Source: Burkholderiaceae bacterium
Lineage (GTDB): Bacteria > Pseudomonadota > Gammaproteobacteria > Burkholderiales > Burkholderiaceae_C
Assembly: GCA_013360485.1 (NCBI GenBank)
Contig: JABWBN010000031.1
Span: forward strand, 1 to 45,120
Reading direction: 5' to 3'
DNA: 45,120 nucleotides
Below the pieces are notes generated by a model. It had not been told where the DNA came from, searched no databases, and worked only from the letters and a program-made list of their open reading frames with translations. Made by a program: the position numbers and the translations under genes. How positions within the stretch are numbered: the stretch's first letter is position 1; each line of letters opens with the position of its first letter. Below, in pieces: positions 29,410-39,900 of this stretch.

Positions 29410-30336
29410 TCACATCGCCGCGCGTCGCCGTTGCAGCACCAGCAGCGCGAAGCCTGCGGCGCCGATCAGGATGACCAGCGCAAACGCGGGTGATGCCAGT
29501 CGCAGGATCGCGTGACCCGCATCGTGTAGCAGCCAAGCGGGCAGCGTCGGCAGCATCTCGGTCAGTTGCGACTCAGGCCCGATTCTGATGCCCCCCTGGC
29601 CGGGCGCGCGATCGGCTCCGATCAGGGCACGCCCGGCATGCTCGAACAAGGCCCTGAGGGTTTCCCACATCACCCGCGAGCCGTAGACCTTCTCGGCGAA
29701 CAGTCCGCCGCCTCCGATGATGGCAGCGACCACCGGTACCCCCCACCGCTTCAGCCATGCCGACGCGGCCATGGTCATGAGGATCAACGGGCTCAGCCAC
29801 AGCGTGCACAACAGCAGGCCGAGCATCAGGCGCGCAAAGAAGAGCACGGAGGTGCCCAGGATCAAGGCCCAGGGCAGGGCGAACCAGGCGCCCAGATCCC
29901 AGGCCCTGGTCACGAACACCACGGAGACCAACAGACCACCGGCCAGACCGATGGCCAGTGCAGCCCAGGGCATCAGGACCAGGTGCATCAGCAAGGTTGC
30001 CGCGACGCTCTTGCCGTGGCCGAGAGGCAGTGACATCCAGAATTCGATGGAGCGATCCTGTTGGTCGCGCCGCGCCAGGCCGGGCGCCTGGAACAGCGCC
30101 GACATCCAGGCCAGCATCATGGTGCCCACGGCCAATCCGGCAATCGCCAGCACCGCCAACAACCCGGCGTCAGGCACGCGCTCCACCTGCGTGTCGCCAT
30201 CGCTGTGCAGATCGAGGTGCACCTGACCGAACATCGCCGCCGCCAGGAGCAACAGGCTGGGCGCGAGCATCACGATCACGAAGCCGCGCTGGTGCTGCAT
30301 CCATTCGCGCTCGAGCAGGGTTTTGAAGCGATTCAT
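29410..30336 (-). CDS. ABC-2 type transporter permease
   Basis: MNRFKTLLEREWMQHQRGFVIVMLAPSLLLLAAAM...; multiple TM segments; adjacent ATPase. Confidence 0.8.
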   Translation of the reverse strand: MNRFKTLLEREWMQHQRGFVIVMLAPSLLLLAAAMFGQVHLDLHSDGDTQVERVPDAGLLAVLAIAGLAVGTMMLAWMSALFQAPGLARRDQQDRSIEFWMSLPLGHGKSVAATLLMHLVLMPWAALAIGLAGGLLVSVVFVTRAWDLGAWFALPWALILGTSVLFFARLMLGLLLCTLWLSPLILMTMAASAWLKRWGVPVVAAIIGGGGLFAEKVYGSRVMWETLRALFEHAGRALIGADRAPGQGGIRIGPESQLTEMLPTLPAWLLHDAGHAILRLASPAFALVILIGAAGFALLVLQRRRAAM

Positions 30337-30349
30337 CGTTGCGCCTCCT

Positions 30350-31225
30350 TCAGCCTTGGGTGCGGTTCATTTCGGGGGCGCGCGTCAGCGCCACGAACAG
30401 ATCCACCAGGCTCGGGCGCACGCGCTGGCCCAGAGCCTGCACGTGCTCCGGCGGGGGACCATCGAAAAGCGCAGCGGTTCCGCCCTGCACGCGATAGCGC
30501 AACAGCGGGTGCGCCGCGGCGATCGCTTCGGCTTGCGCCGGGTCGTGGCTGAGCGCCACGAAGCGCCGGTCGACTTCTTCCAGGCTGATCGAGAGCACGA
30601 GCTTGCCTTCGTTGAGCATCAGCACGTCCGACAGCAGCGACTCGATTTCCTCCACCTGATGGGTCGACACCAGCACGCTGCGCTCACCGTCGCACCACTC
30701 GTCGATCAGCATTTCGTAGAACGCCTTGCGTGAGAGCACGTCCAGCCCCAGCGTCGGCTCGTCGAGGATCATCAGCCGGGCATCGACCGCGGCCATCAGC
30801 GCCAAGTGCACCTGGGCCACCATGCCCTTGGACAGCGTCTTGACCTTGTCCGAGGGTTTCACGCTCGTCCGCTTGAGCAGGGCGCGCGCGCGCTCGGCCG
30901 AGAAGCGCGGGTGCAACCCCGACATCAGCGTGATGAGTTGCTCCACCCGCGCCCAGCGTGGCAGGATGGCGACATCGGGTATGTAGCTCAGCTGCTCGAG
31001 CAGGCGCACCCGGTCGGCCATCGGCGCAAGGCCCAGCACGGCGAGGTTGCCGGTACAGGGCAGCAGCCCCACCAGCGCCTTCATCAGCGAAGTCTTGCCT
31101 GCCCCGTTGTGCCCCAGCAGGCCCACCACACGGCCCTTGGGCACGCTGAAGGACACGTCGTCGAGGGCCGTCTTGCGACCGTAGCGCAGGGTCAGGCCTC
31201 CTGCCTGGATCAAGGTTTCCATCAT
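30350..31225 (-). CDS. ABC transporter ATP-binding protein
   Basis: VVGLLGHNGAGKTSLMKALVGLL, LSKGMVAQVHLALMAAVDARLMILDEPTLGLD. Confidence 0.9.
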   Translation of the reverse strand: MMETLIQAGGLTLRYGRKTALDDVSFSVPKGRVVGLLGHNGAGKTSLMKALVGLLPCTGNLAVLGLAPMADRVRLLEQLSYIPDVAILPRWARVEQLITLMSGLHPRFSAERARALLKRTSVKPSDKVKTLSKGMVAQVHLALMAAVDARLMILDEPTLGLDVLSRKAFYEMLIDEWCDGERSVLVSTHQVEEIESLLSDVLMLNEGKLVLSISLEEVDRRFVALSHDPAQAEAIAAAHPLLRYRVQGGTAALFDGPPPEHVQALGQRVRPSLVDLFVALTRAPEMNRTQG

Positions 31226-31569
31226 TCCTCCCATTGGAGTTGATCGGCAGCGATGCCCAGGCGACGCAGTCGGCTGCGCAGTTCGGGCCACTCTTCGCGC
31301 AGGAATCGCTCGCGGGCTGCACTTCGCAGCCGCTCACGGGCACCCGGCCGTATGTAGATGCCCAGTCCGCGCCGGGTTTCGACCAAGCCCTCGTCCCCGA
31401 GCGCCTGTATCGCGCGCGAGACGGTCAACGGGTTGATGAGGTACCGGCTGGCCAGACTGCGCACCGACGGCATCGGCTCGCCCTCGGTCAGTTCGCCGTC
31501 CAGAAGGCGGGCCGCCAGATGGTCGGCCAGTTGCTGGTAGATCGGCAGCTTGTGGTCCCAGGTCTGCAT
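31222..31569 (-). CDS. GntR family regulator (YtrA-like, short C-terminus)
   Basis: MQTWDHKLPIYQQLADHLAARLLDGELTEGEPMPSVRSLASRYLINPLTVSRAIQALGDEGLVETRRGLGIYI; overlaps ABC ATPase start. Confidence 0.9.
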   Translation of the reverse strand: MQTWDHKLPIYQQLADHLAARLLDGELTEGEPMPSVRSLASRYLINPLTVSRAIQALGDEGLVETRRGLGIYIRPGARERLRSAARERFLREEWPELRSRLRRLGIAADQLQWEE

Positions 31570-31799
31570 GTCGCTGATCCGGTGTGTTGCTGATGTAGCA
31601 CACCATATCAAGGCGCTTCACGGTCCGCGCACCCGATGCGACGACCTGCATGGATGCCCGACGGACTGCACGAGCGCGTGCCGAACGCTGGGGCGCCTTT
31701 GCAATCGGCGCGTCGGGCAGCGTCGCCGCGGCCAACCCGGAGTTTGATGTGATTTATTGTGTTATCATAATTATGCAAACGAATTAAAGTCATCTGACC

Positions 31800-32981
31800 A
31801 TGACATTTCACCGCCCCACGCTGGCCCTTGACATGGCCGAACAGCTGCTTCGGCCAAAGGGCCTCCAAGTCAGCGTTCGGTCCGGCCTGTTCCTGGGCGG
31901 GCTGCGTCGCATCGGCAAGACCACCTTTCTGCGCGGCGACCTCGTTCCGGCTCTCGAGAACCTGGGGGCCATCGTCGTGTACGTCGACCTCTGGTCGAAC
32001 ACCAACGCCAAGCCCACTGACCTGCTGCTCGCAGAAGTGCGCAAGAAGCTGGCCGAGTTGCAGTCTGCCGACTCAAGGGCACTGGGGCTGCTCAAGCGCG
32101 TCAAGGGGCTGGACCTGGGTGCCGCCGGCTTCAAGCTCGGGTTCAGCGTGAGCGACGTGGGCAAACCAGATGGCGTGACGTTGGCCGACGTGTTCACGGC
32201 GTTGGTCGAACTGGGCAGGACCGACGTGGTGGTCATCGTCGACGAGGTCCAGCATGCGCTGGGCTCTGAAGATGGTCATGCCATGCTGCTGGCCCTCAAA
32301 GCGGCACGCGACGCGATCAATACCCGCCCGAACCCGCCAGGCCATTTCCTGTTCCTGGGTACGGGCTCGCACCGCGCTCGCGTGCGCGAGCTCACGATCA
32401 AAGGCAATCAGGCATTCAACGGCGCACTTTCGCAGGACTTCCCGCTGCTGGACGAAGACTTCGTCAAATGGCTATTGGCCGAGTCTGCGCTGGGGCGCCG
32501 CGAACCGTCGCTTATGGCCGCCTTCGAGAGCTTTCAGCGGCTGGGCCGCAGGCCCGAAGAGCTGATGAAGGCCCTGCTGGCGCTGCAAGGCGTACCAGAT
32601 GGGCAGGATCCAGACGCCGACCTGCGCGCCATCACCGAAGCCATCCGGCAATCGGCGGCCGCGTTGGATCTTGCCCGTCTGGACCAGTTGAGTCCATTGG
32701 CACAGGCCGTTTTCGGCAGGGTCGTGCGCAGTGGGGGCAGTGGCGTGCGGCGCGTGTTCTCTGAAGCCACGCTGGAGGAGTACGGCAAGGAGCTCGGTCG
32801 CACGGTCACGCTGGACGAGGTTCAGCCAGCTGCCAACGCCTTGCTCGACGCAAACCTGTTGGTTCGCGATGGCCACGGCGTCTACGGCGTGAGCGATCCG
32901 TTCGTTGCCGAGGCGTACCAGAGCCGTCTGGCGGTGCAGCTCAAGCTCGCCGGGGACGATCCGGCCGGCCCAGAGGTGTAG
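31800..32981 (+). CDS. P-loop ATPase (AAA/STAND-like, ATPase_2-type) of unknown function
   Basis: FLGGLRRIGKTTFL Walker A, DVVVIVDEVQHAL Walker B, C-terminal winged-helix-like region; monocistronic. Confidence 0.75.
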   Translation: MTFHRPTLALDMAEQLLRPKGLQVSVRSGLFLGGLRRIGKTTFLRGDLVPALENLGAIVVYVDLWSNTNAKPTDLLLAEVRKKLAELQSADSRALGLLKRVKGLDLGAAGFKLGFSVSDVGKPDGVTLADVFTALVELGRTDVVVIVDEVQHALGSEDGHAMLLALKAARDAINTRPNPPGHFLFLGTGSHRARVRELTIKGNQAFNGALSQDFPLLDEDFVKWLLAESALGRREPSLMAAFESFQRLGRRPEELMKALLALQGVPDGQDPDADLRAITEAIRQSAAALDLARLDQLSPLAQAVFGRVVRSGGSGVRRVFSEATLEEYGKELGRTVTLDEVQPAANALLDANLLVRDGHGVYGVSDPFVAEAYQSRLAVQLKLAGDDPAGPEV

Positions 32982-32996
32982 CGGCGGGCCGAGGAC

Positions 32997-34154
32997 TCAC
33001 AGACTGGCGTGCAGCATCGCCAGGTAGTCCTCACGCGTGGCGAGCCTGGGGTTGGTCTTGTGGCAATGGTCGGCCATGGCGCCATCGATCACGCGCTCGA
33101 ACATGTCAGGGGTGACGCCCATCGCGGCCAGACCCGTGGGCAGCCCCAACCGGGCGTTGAGCTCGCGCAACGCATCGGCCAGGTCGATTCCTGAGTTGTC
33201 GCAGCGCACAAGCCCGATCGCATGGGCCATGCGCTGCAGCCGGCGGTCACGCTGCATCGACTCGGCCGCGGCATTGAACCGCACAACGGCAGGCAGGAAC
33301 ATGGCGTTGAGCGTGCCGTGGTGCAACGCCGGGTTCACGCCGCCCAGGCTGTGACTGAGCGAGTGCACGCAGCCCAGCCCTTTCTGGAAGGCCATTGCAC
33401 CTTGCATGCTGGCACTCATCATGTTCCAGCGCGCCTCGCGGTCGGCGCCGTTGCGGGTGGCGCGCTCGACGTGCGCCCAACCGCGCTCCAGGCCGTCCAG
33501 CGCGATGCCATCGGCGGGCGGATTCACCGCTGCGGACATGAAGGTCTCCATGCAGTGCGCAATGGCATCCATGCCGGTGGCGGCGGTCAGCCCGGGCGGC
33601 AGCCCCAGGGTCAGGTCGGGATCGAGGATCGCCGCCTTGGGCATCAAGTGCCAGCTGTGAAATCCCAGCTTGCGCCCGTCGTCGACGATCAGTATCGCGC
33701 CGCGCGCCACCTCGCTGCCGGTGCCAGCCGTCGTGGGCACGGCGATCAGCGGCGAGACCGCTTCGGTGATGCGCGGGCTACCGCCTTCGATGGTGGCGTA
33801 GTGCTGCAGCGGCCCGTCATGGGTGGCCAGGATCGCGGCGCCTTTGGCCAGGTCGATGCTGGAGCCCCCGCCGACGGCGACCAAGCCGTCGCAACCGCCC
33901 TCGCGATAGGCGTCGACCGCGGCGCGCACGGCCGACTCCGTCGGGTTGCCGGGGGTTTGGGCGAAGACCGCATGTTCGCGGCTGCCCAGAGCTGCCAAGG
34001 CTCGATCGAGCACGCCAGCGGCGCGCACGCCGGGATCGGTGACCACCAGCGGCCGGCGCATGCCCACGCGCTCGCACTCGGCGTCCAGGCAACCGATGGC
34101 GCCGTGGTCGATCTCGATCTGGGTCAGGTACAGGATCCGGGCCATGTTGGTCAC
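32997..34154 (-). CDS. Iron-containing alcohol dehydrogenase
   Basis: GGGSSIDLAKGAAI, PTTAGTGSEVARGAIL, GCVHSLSHSLGGVNPALHHGTLNAMFLP. Confidence 0.92.
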   Translation of the reverse strand: MTNMARILYLTQIEIDHGAIGCLDAECERVGMRRPLVVTDPGVRAAGVLDRALAALGSREHAVFAQTPGNPTESAVRAAVDAYREGGCDGLVAVGGGSSIDLAKGAAILATHDGPLQHYATIEGGSPRITEAVSPLIAVPTTAGTGSEVARGAILIVDDGRKLGFHSWHLMPKAAILDPDLTLGLPPGLTAATGMDAIAHCMETFMSAAVNPPADGIALDGLERGWAHVERATRNGADREARWNMMSASMQGAMAFQKGLGCVHSLSHSLGGVNPALHHGTLNAMFLPAVVRFNAAAESMQRDRRLQRMAHAIGLVRCDNSGIDLADALRELNARLGLPTGLAAMGVTPDMFERVIDGAMADHCHKTNPRLATREDYLAMLHASL

Positions 34155-34270
34155 CTTGCCTCGTAGCGGTGGTCTGTCGGCGGGTGTTGGCAGGTGTGGC
34201 CCCAGAGTGCGACCACCGGCTGCGCAGCTGCACAGTATGCTTGCGCGCCATTCCAGGAGCCATCACCGCC

Positions 34271-35236
34271 GTGACAACCCGCTTGCTCACACCCTCCATG
34301 GCGGGTTTGCTCGAGCGCATCCACCGGGCGCGCCGCACACCCTTCCATGCCCAGACCCCCGAGCAGGCTCGCGCGAACTATCTGGCAGCAGCGGAGGTGC
34401 TGGAGCCACCCCGCGCGGCGCTGCCGCAGGTGCGCGACATCCACATTCCAGCGGCGGATGCCACACCGCTGGCCGCCCGGTTGTACCGACCCACAGCTGC
34501 AGCGATGTCGCCAGTGTTGCTGTACCTGCACGGCGGTGGATTCGTCATTGGCGGCGTCGAAACCCACGACAGCCTGTGCCGGCAACTCGCGCGCCGCAGC
34601 GGCGTGGCGGTGGTATCCCTGGAGTATCGGCTTGCCCCGGAGCATCGGTTTCCAACGGCAGTGCAGGACTGCTGGGCAGCGATGCGCTGGCTGCACGCGC
34701 AGGGCCCAGCGCTGGGACTGGATGGAACGCGTCTGGCCGTGGGCGGTGACTCGGCGGGTGGCACGCTTGCCGCCACCTGCGCCCTGCATGCGCGTGACAT
34801 CGGCCTGCCCCTGGCGCTGCAGTTGCTCATCACACCCGGCACGGCGGCGCACGCCGATACGCCATCGCATCGCCTGTTCGCCAACGGCTTCCTGCTCGAG
34901 GCGGCCGACGTGCAGTGGTTCTTCGATCACTACATCGACATCCATCATCGCCGCGACTGGCGCTTCGCTCCCCTGGAGGCCGACGACGTCGACGGCGTGG
35001 CGCCGGCCTGCGTGATCCTGGCCGAGTGCGACCCATTGGTCGACGAGGGCATGGCCTATGCCGACCGCCTGCGCGCTTGCGGCGTCCCGGTTACGCTCGA
35101 GCTGTTTCGCGGACTCACCCACGATTTCATCAAGATGGGTCGCGTACTCAAGGAAGCAAGCGTCGCCCAGGCTGCCGCCGCGCAGGCGTTGCGCACGGCC
35201 TGGGGTCTGCCCCACCCGCCGCAGGAGACCTCATGA
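34271..35236 (+). CDS. Alpha/beta hydrolase, HSL-type esterase/lipase
   Basis: LYLHGGGFVIGGVETHD, VGGDSAGGTLAATCAL, GLTHDFIKMG. Confidence 0.9.
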   Translation: MTTRLLTPSMAGLLERIHRARRTPFHAQTPEQARANYLAAAEVLEPPRAALPQVRDIHIPAADATPLAARLYRPTAAAMSPVLLYLHGGGFVIGGVETHDSLCRQLARRSGVAVVSLEYRLAPEHRFPTAVQDCWAAMRWLHAQGPALGLDGTRLAVGGDSAGGTLAATCALHARDIGLPLALQLLITPGTAAHADTPSHRLFANGFLLEAADVQWFFDHYIDIHHRRDWRFAPLEADDVDGVAPACVILAECDPLVDEGMAYADRLRACGVPVTLELFRGLTHDFIKMGRVLKEASVAQAAAAQALRTAWGLPHPPQETS

Positions 35237-36093
35237 GCGATCGAACCAGTTACCGCCACGCCGAGCGCCTAAGGGTGCGCTGGGCCGAAGTGGACATGCA
35301 GCGAGTGGTGTTCAACGCCCACTACCTGACGTATTTCGACACGGCGGTGGCCGGGTATTGGCGGGCCATGGCCTTGCCCTATACCGAAACCATGGCCTAC
35401 CTCGATGGCGACCTGTTCATGCGCAAGGCCGCGCTCGAGTACCACGCCTCGGCCCGATACGATGACCTGCTGGAGGTGGGGATCCGCACGGCCCGGATCG
35501 GCACCTCGTCCATCGTTTTCGATGGCGCGATCTGGCGCGGCAACGAGCTGCTTGTCGGCGGCGAGTTGGTCTACGTGTTCGCCGACCCATCCGGCAGCGC
35601 CTCACGGCCGGTGCCCCAGGAACTGCGGGATGTGCTGCATGCGCACGAAACCGGCAAGCCGATGACCGATGTGCGCGTCGGCCCCTGGGACGAGCTCGGG
35701 CGCGAGGCCAGCGCGATCCGCACGCAGGTGTTCGTTCAGGAGCAGAAGATCCCGGCCGACATGGAGTGGGACGCAGCCGATGCCGTGTGCCTGCATGCGG
35801 TGGCCTACAACCGATTCGGCCGCGCGCTGGCCACCGGTCGGTTGCTCGAACATGTACCTGGCGTGGCGAAGATCGGCCGCATGGCCGTGCTGCCAGGCAT
35901 GCGGGGCAGCGGAATCGGCCGCGCCGTACTCGATGCGCTGATGAACGCCGCCCGGGCTCGTGGCGACCGCGAGGCGCTGCTGCATGCGCAGCTGTCAGCC
36001 GCGCCGTTCTACTCGCTCGCCGGATTCACCCCGCGAGGGCCCGTGTTCGACGAGGCGGGCATCCCACACGTGGAGATGGTGCGCAATCTGTAG
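35233..36093 (+). CDS. Fusion: YbgC/FadM-like 4HBT thioesterase + GNAT acetyltransferase
   Basis: N-term RVRWAEVDMQRVVFNAHYLTYFDTA; C-term GRMAVLPGMRGSGIGRAVLDALMNAARARG. Confidence 0.9.
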   Translation: MSDRTSYRHAERLRVRWAEVDMQRVVFNAHYLTYFDTAVAGYWRAMALPYTETMAYLDGDLFMRKAALEYHASARYDDLLEVGIRTARIGTSSIVFDGAIWRGNELLVGGELVYVFADPSGSASRPVPQELRDVLHAHETGKPMTDVRVGPWDELGREASAIRTQVFVQEQKIPADMEWDAADAVCLHAVAYNRFGRALATGRLLEHVPGVAKIGRMAVLPGMRGSGIGRAVLDALMNAARARGDREALLHAQLSAAPFYSLAGFTPRGPVFDEAGIPHVEMVRNL

Positions 36094-36101
36094 CGCTTGG
36101 C

Positions 36102-37055
36102 TCAGGCCGGTTCCAGGGGCACCGTGTAAGGCATGGCCAGTGGCTGCAGCGTGGGCGCATCGATCGCCCCGGCATGCAAGTGCCCCCCCTCCAGTGCCGC
36201 CAGCTTCACTTCCACCAGAGCCACATGGCGAACCGCGTCGGGTTCGGGCTGCAGTGGCGCGGCGAGCACCACCATGCCGGCGGGCTGCTGCGGGTCGGCG
36301 TCGTGGTAAATCTCCTGGCCGGGCCGCAGGGGTGCGTCACTGGCGAACAGCCGGGCGCGGCGCTTGAGCGTGCCTCGGTACTGGCTGCGGGCCACGATCT
36401 CCTGCCCCGGATAGCAGCCCTTCTGGAAGTGCACGCCGCCCACCAGATCGAGGTTGACCATCTGCGGCACGAACTGTTCGACCGTCGCGGTGGTCACCCG
36501 TGGCACCCCGCTCAGGACTTCAAGGGCTGCCCACGCATGCGCAGGCAACGCGGGCAGCGCAGGCGCCGGTGCGTCAGCAGGTTGCAGCAGCAGGTAGCGC
36601 GGTGTATCGGCGACGTCCGGCAGGCGGATGACCTGGCCGGCACCGGTCGACCCGCATGACCATGGCGCCGAAGGCGCGCCGTCGCCAAGCCACGAGCGTG
36701 CCGCCGGGCCGCACAAGCCGTGGATCGCGAATTCGGCGCTGGCGTCGCCGAGCCTGCACTTGGCGCGCAGCACGAACATCGACAGGCGTTTGAGCAGTGC
36801 CGGCAGAACGTCGGCACTGCAGGCCAGCAGCAGTTCCTCAGGCGCCGGGGTCCAGACCAGCAGCGTCCCCAGCAGCCGCCCCTTTGGGGAACAGTAGCCG
36901 GCCAGCCTGGCCTGGCCAGCGCCCAGGTTCGCGATGTCCTGCGTGAGCTGCCCATGCAGGAATTGCGCGGCCTCCGCGCCGCGGGCGCAGATGACACCCC
37001 AATCTGACAAGCGGATGGAGCCTCCTGGCCCCACGTCAACAGTCGTATCACTCAT
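36102..37055 (-). CDS. ygfZ: Folate-binding protein YgfZ
   Basis: HFQKGCYPGQEIVARSQYRGTLKRR signature; FLHGQLTQDI. Confidence 0.93.
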   Translation of the reverse strand: MSDTTVDVGPGGSIRLSDWGVICARGAEAAQFLHGQLTQDIANLGAGQARLAGYCSPKGRLLGTLLVWTPAPEELLLACSADVLPALLKRLSMFVLRAKCRLGDASAEFAIHGLCGPAARSWLGDGAPSAPWSCGSTGAGQVIRLPDVADTPRYLLLQPADAPAPALPALPAHAWAALEVLSGVPRVTTATVEQFVPQMVNLDLVGGVHFQKGCYPGQEIVARSQYRGTLKRRARLFASDAPLRPGQEIYHDADPQQPAGMVVLAAPLQPEPDAVRHVALVEVKLAALEGGHLHAGAIDAPTLQPLAMPYTVPLEPA

Positions 37056-37130
37056 GGGCCCGATTATCATCGGCGCCCCATCACACCACCGCTCGGCAGG
37101 CTTTGCGTCGCAGGCCAAGCCCGACCCCGC

Positions 37131-38126
37131 ATGAAGCTGTTGCGACGCCTGTTGCTGGCTGTCTGCCTTGCCTCGCTGGCGGCCGTCGCCTCGGTGGCCT
37201 GGTGGCTGCAGCGCCCGCTGCCGTTGGCATCGGCGCCTGTCGAGCTCTCGATCGAGCCGGGTGCCTCGCCGCGCGAGGTTGCGCAGTCCTGGGTGGCTGC
37301 GGGCGTGCAGACCCATCCTGTCTTGCTGTACGAGTGGTTTCGCTGGTCGGGCCAGGCCCGACTCATCCGGGCGGGCAGCTATGCGCTCTCGGCGCCGGTC
37401 TCGCCGCGGCAGTTGCTCGACAAAATGGTTCAGGGCGACGAAGCTTACGAGCGCGTGCGTCTGATCGAAGGTTGGACCTTCCGGCAGCTGCGCTTGGCGC
37501 TGGCCCAGGCGCCTCACCTGGTGCCCACCACCCGCGACTGGAACGACACGCGGTTGATGGAGGCGCTGGGGCAGGGCGGTGTGTCGCCCGAAGGGCGGTT
37601 CTTTCCCGATACCTACGCCTACAGCCGCGGTGTCAGCGACATCACCGTGCTGCGCCGCGCGCATGCCGCGATGCGCGCGCGCCTGGAGGCGGTTTGGGCC
37701 GAACGTGCACCCGATCTGCCCTTGAAGACGGCTGACGAGGCACTCATCCTCGCCTCCATCGTCGAAAAGGAAACCGGCCGGCCCGAAGACCGCGGCCGCA
37801 TCGCCGGCGTGTTCGCCAACCGGCTGCGCATCGGAATGCCGCTGCAGACCGATCCAACGGTCATCTATGGCCTCGGGGTCTCCTTCGACGGCAACCTGCG
37901 CAAGCGCGACCTGCAGACCGATGGCCCGTACAACACCTACATGCGCGCCGGCCTGCCACCCACCCCGATCGCGATGCCGGGGATGGCGGCGCTGCGTGCG
38001 GCGGTGCGTCCCGAGCCCACCCGCGCGCTGTACTTCGTGGCTCGCGGTGATGGCAGCAGCGTCTTCAGCGACGATCTCGCATCGCACAATCGGGCCGTGA
38101 ACACGTATCAGCGCAAGCGCCCATGA
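37131..38126 (+). CDS. mltG: Endolytic murein transglycosylase MltG (YceG-like)
   Basis: [63 protein letters not shown]. Confidence 0.95.
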   Translation: MKLLRRLLLAVCLASLAAVASVAWWLQRPLPLASAPVELSIEPGASPREVAQSWVAAGVQTHPVLLYEWFRWSGQARLIRAGSYALSAPVSPRQLLDKMVQGDEAYERVRLIEGWTFRQLRLALAQAPHLVPTTRDWNDTRLMEALGQGGVSPEGRFFPDTYAYSRGVSDITVLRRAHAAMRARLEAVWAERAPDLPLKTADEALILASIVEKETGRPEDRGRIAGVFANRLRIGMPLQTDPTVIYGLGVSFDGNLRKRDLQTDGPYNTYMRAGLPPTPIAMPGMAALRAAVRPEPTRALYFVARGDGSSVFSDDLASHNRAVNTYQRKRP

Positions 38127-38821
38127 CTACCAAAGGTCGACCCGTGATCCGATCGGGATGCTTCATCACCGTCGAAGGCATCGATGGCGCTGGGAAGTCT
38201 TCTCAGGTCGATGCGCTGGCGGCCTGGCTGCGCGAGCAGGGGCACGAAGTGGTGCTCACGCGCGAGCCCGGCGGCACCCCGTTGGCCGAGTCGCTGCGCG
38301 CCCTGTTCCTGGAGCGCGACATGGATGCGCTCACGGAGGCATTGCTCGTCTTCGCTGCGCGGCGAGACCACCTGTGCCGGTTGATCGAGCCGGCCCTCGC
38401 CCGCGGCGCTACCGTGCTGTGCGACCGCTTTACCGATGCCACGTTCGCCTATCAGGGCGGCGGTCGCGGTTTCGACCTGGACGTGTTGAGCATGCTCGAG
38501 GGCTGGGTGCAGCAGGGCCGGCAGCCCGATCTCACCCTGTGGTTTGATCTGCCGGCCGACGAAGCCGCCCGGCGCCGTGCCGCCGCTCGCCCTGCAGATC
38601 GCCTGGAACGCGAGACGCTGGCCTTCTTCGACCAGGTTCGGCAGGGCTATGCACGGCGCTGCGCAGGCGCCCCGGGGCGGTTTGCGCGCATCGATGCTGA
38701 TCAACCGCGCGAGCGAGTCTGGGCTGACGTGCAGAACGCCGTGGCCAACTGCGCGGCCTTCACCGGTGCTGTCAATGTCTCAGGTGCGGCCGCACTTAGC
38801 CCCGTGCCACCACGGGCCTAG
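38123..38821 (+). CDS. tmk: Thymidylate kinase
   Basis: [52 protein letters not shown]. Confidence 0.96.
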   Translation: MTTKGRPVIRSGCFITVEGIDGAGKSSQVDALAAWLREQGHEVVLTREPGGTPLAESLRALFLERDMDALTEALLVFAARRDHLCRLIEPALARGATVLCDRFTDATFAYQGGGRGFDLDVLSMLEGWVQQGRQPDLTLWFDLPADEAARRRAAARPADRLERETLAFFDQVRQGYARRCAGAPGRFARIDADQPRERVWADVQNAVANCAAFTGAVNVSGAAALSPVPPRA

Positions 38822-38826
38822 CGCAC

Positions 38827-39900
38827 ATGGCCACCGCCGTTCGTACCGAATCGATGCTCCTGGGCCGCACGGGCGACCATTGGCCGCTGCCGTGGTTGGC
38901 CGAGCCCTTGGCGACCGCGCGCGCGTTCGACCGCAGCCATGCCATGCTCATCCACGGTGCGGCGGGTGTCGGCCACCTCGAGTTCGCCGGTCTGCTGGCG
39001 CAAGCCTGGCTGTGCGAAAAGCCCGGGCAAGCGCCGTGCGGCGCATGCGGGAGCTGCCACCTCGTGAGCCAGCGCGCCCATCCCGACCTCCACATCCTCG
39101 TGCCCGACGCGCTGCGAGTGGCGCTGGGTTGGCAGGGTGACGACGAGGGTGCTGGGCGCAGCGATGCCAAGCCCAGCCGCGAGATCCGCGTCGACGCCGT
39201 GCGGCAGGCGATCGACTGGTCGCACCGCACCGCAGGGCGCGGACGCGGCAAGGCGCTCATCATTCATCCGGCCGATCAGCTCAACACGGCATCGGCCAAT
39301 GCGCTGCTCAAGACCCTCGAAGAACCCGCCGGCGGCATGCGGCTGTGGTTGACCACGACCGACCCCGAGCGCCTGCTGCCGACGGTGCGCAGCCGTTGCC
39401 AGCGCCTGCACCTGGGATCGCCCGACCCCGCCAGGGCACGCACGTGGCTGCAGGGCAGGGGGCTGGCGCATCCCGAGGCCACGCTGGCGCTGGCAGGCGG
39501 CAGCCCGCTGCTGGCGCTGGAACTGGCCGCCGAAGGGCTGGATGCCGACTGGATCGGCGCGTTGCCGATGGCCGTGGCACGCGGCGACGCCCGTCCGCTG
39601 CTCGGGCGCAGTGTCGTGCGTGTGGTCGACGTGCTGTTCAAGCTGGCGCACGATCTGCAAGTGCGCTCGTTCGGCGCACCCGCGCGCTTCATCACTGCGG
39701 CGAAGTGGCCGGCACCACCCAGCCTGGATGCGCTGGCGCACTGGCAGCGTGGGCTCCGGCGCGTGGCACGGCACGACGAACACCCCTGGAATGCCGCATT
39801 GTTGATCGAGTCCCTCGTGACACAAGCCGCATCCCTGTGGCCGCGTCACGACGAGGCTGGTACCCGTGGCGGCCGCCCTTCGCTACACTCAAATCGATGA
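38827..39900 (+). CDS. holB: DNA polymerase III subunit delta'
   Basis: CEKPGQAPCGACGSCHLV zinc motif, ANALLKTLEEPAGGMRLWLTTTDPERLLPTVRSRCQRL. Confidence 0.94.
   Translation: MATAVRTESMLLGRTGDHWPLPWLAEPLATARAFDRSHAMLIHGAAGVGHLEFAGLLAQAWLCEKPGQAPCGACGSCHLVSQRAHPDLHILVPDALRVALGWQGDDEGAGRSDAKPSREIRVDAVRQAIDWSHRTAGRGRGKALIIHPADQLNTASANALLKTLEEPAGGMRLWLTTTDPERLLPTVRSRCQRLHLGSPDPARARTWLQGRGLAHPEATLALAGGSPLLALELAAEGLDADWIGALPMAVARGDARPLLGRSVVRVVDVLFKLAHDLQVRSFGAPARFITAAKWPAPPSLDALAHWQRGLRRVARHDEHPWNAALLIESLVTQAASLWPRHDEAGTRGGRPSLHSNR

Noticed and set aside
36102-38087. 661-aa version of the YgfZ ORF
   Set aside because: The first ~340 aa are antisense to mltG; the true start is the ATG at 37055 (MSDTTVDVG...).
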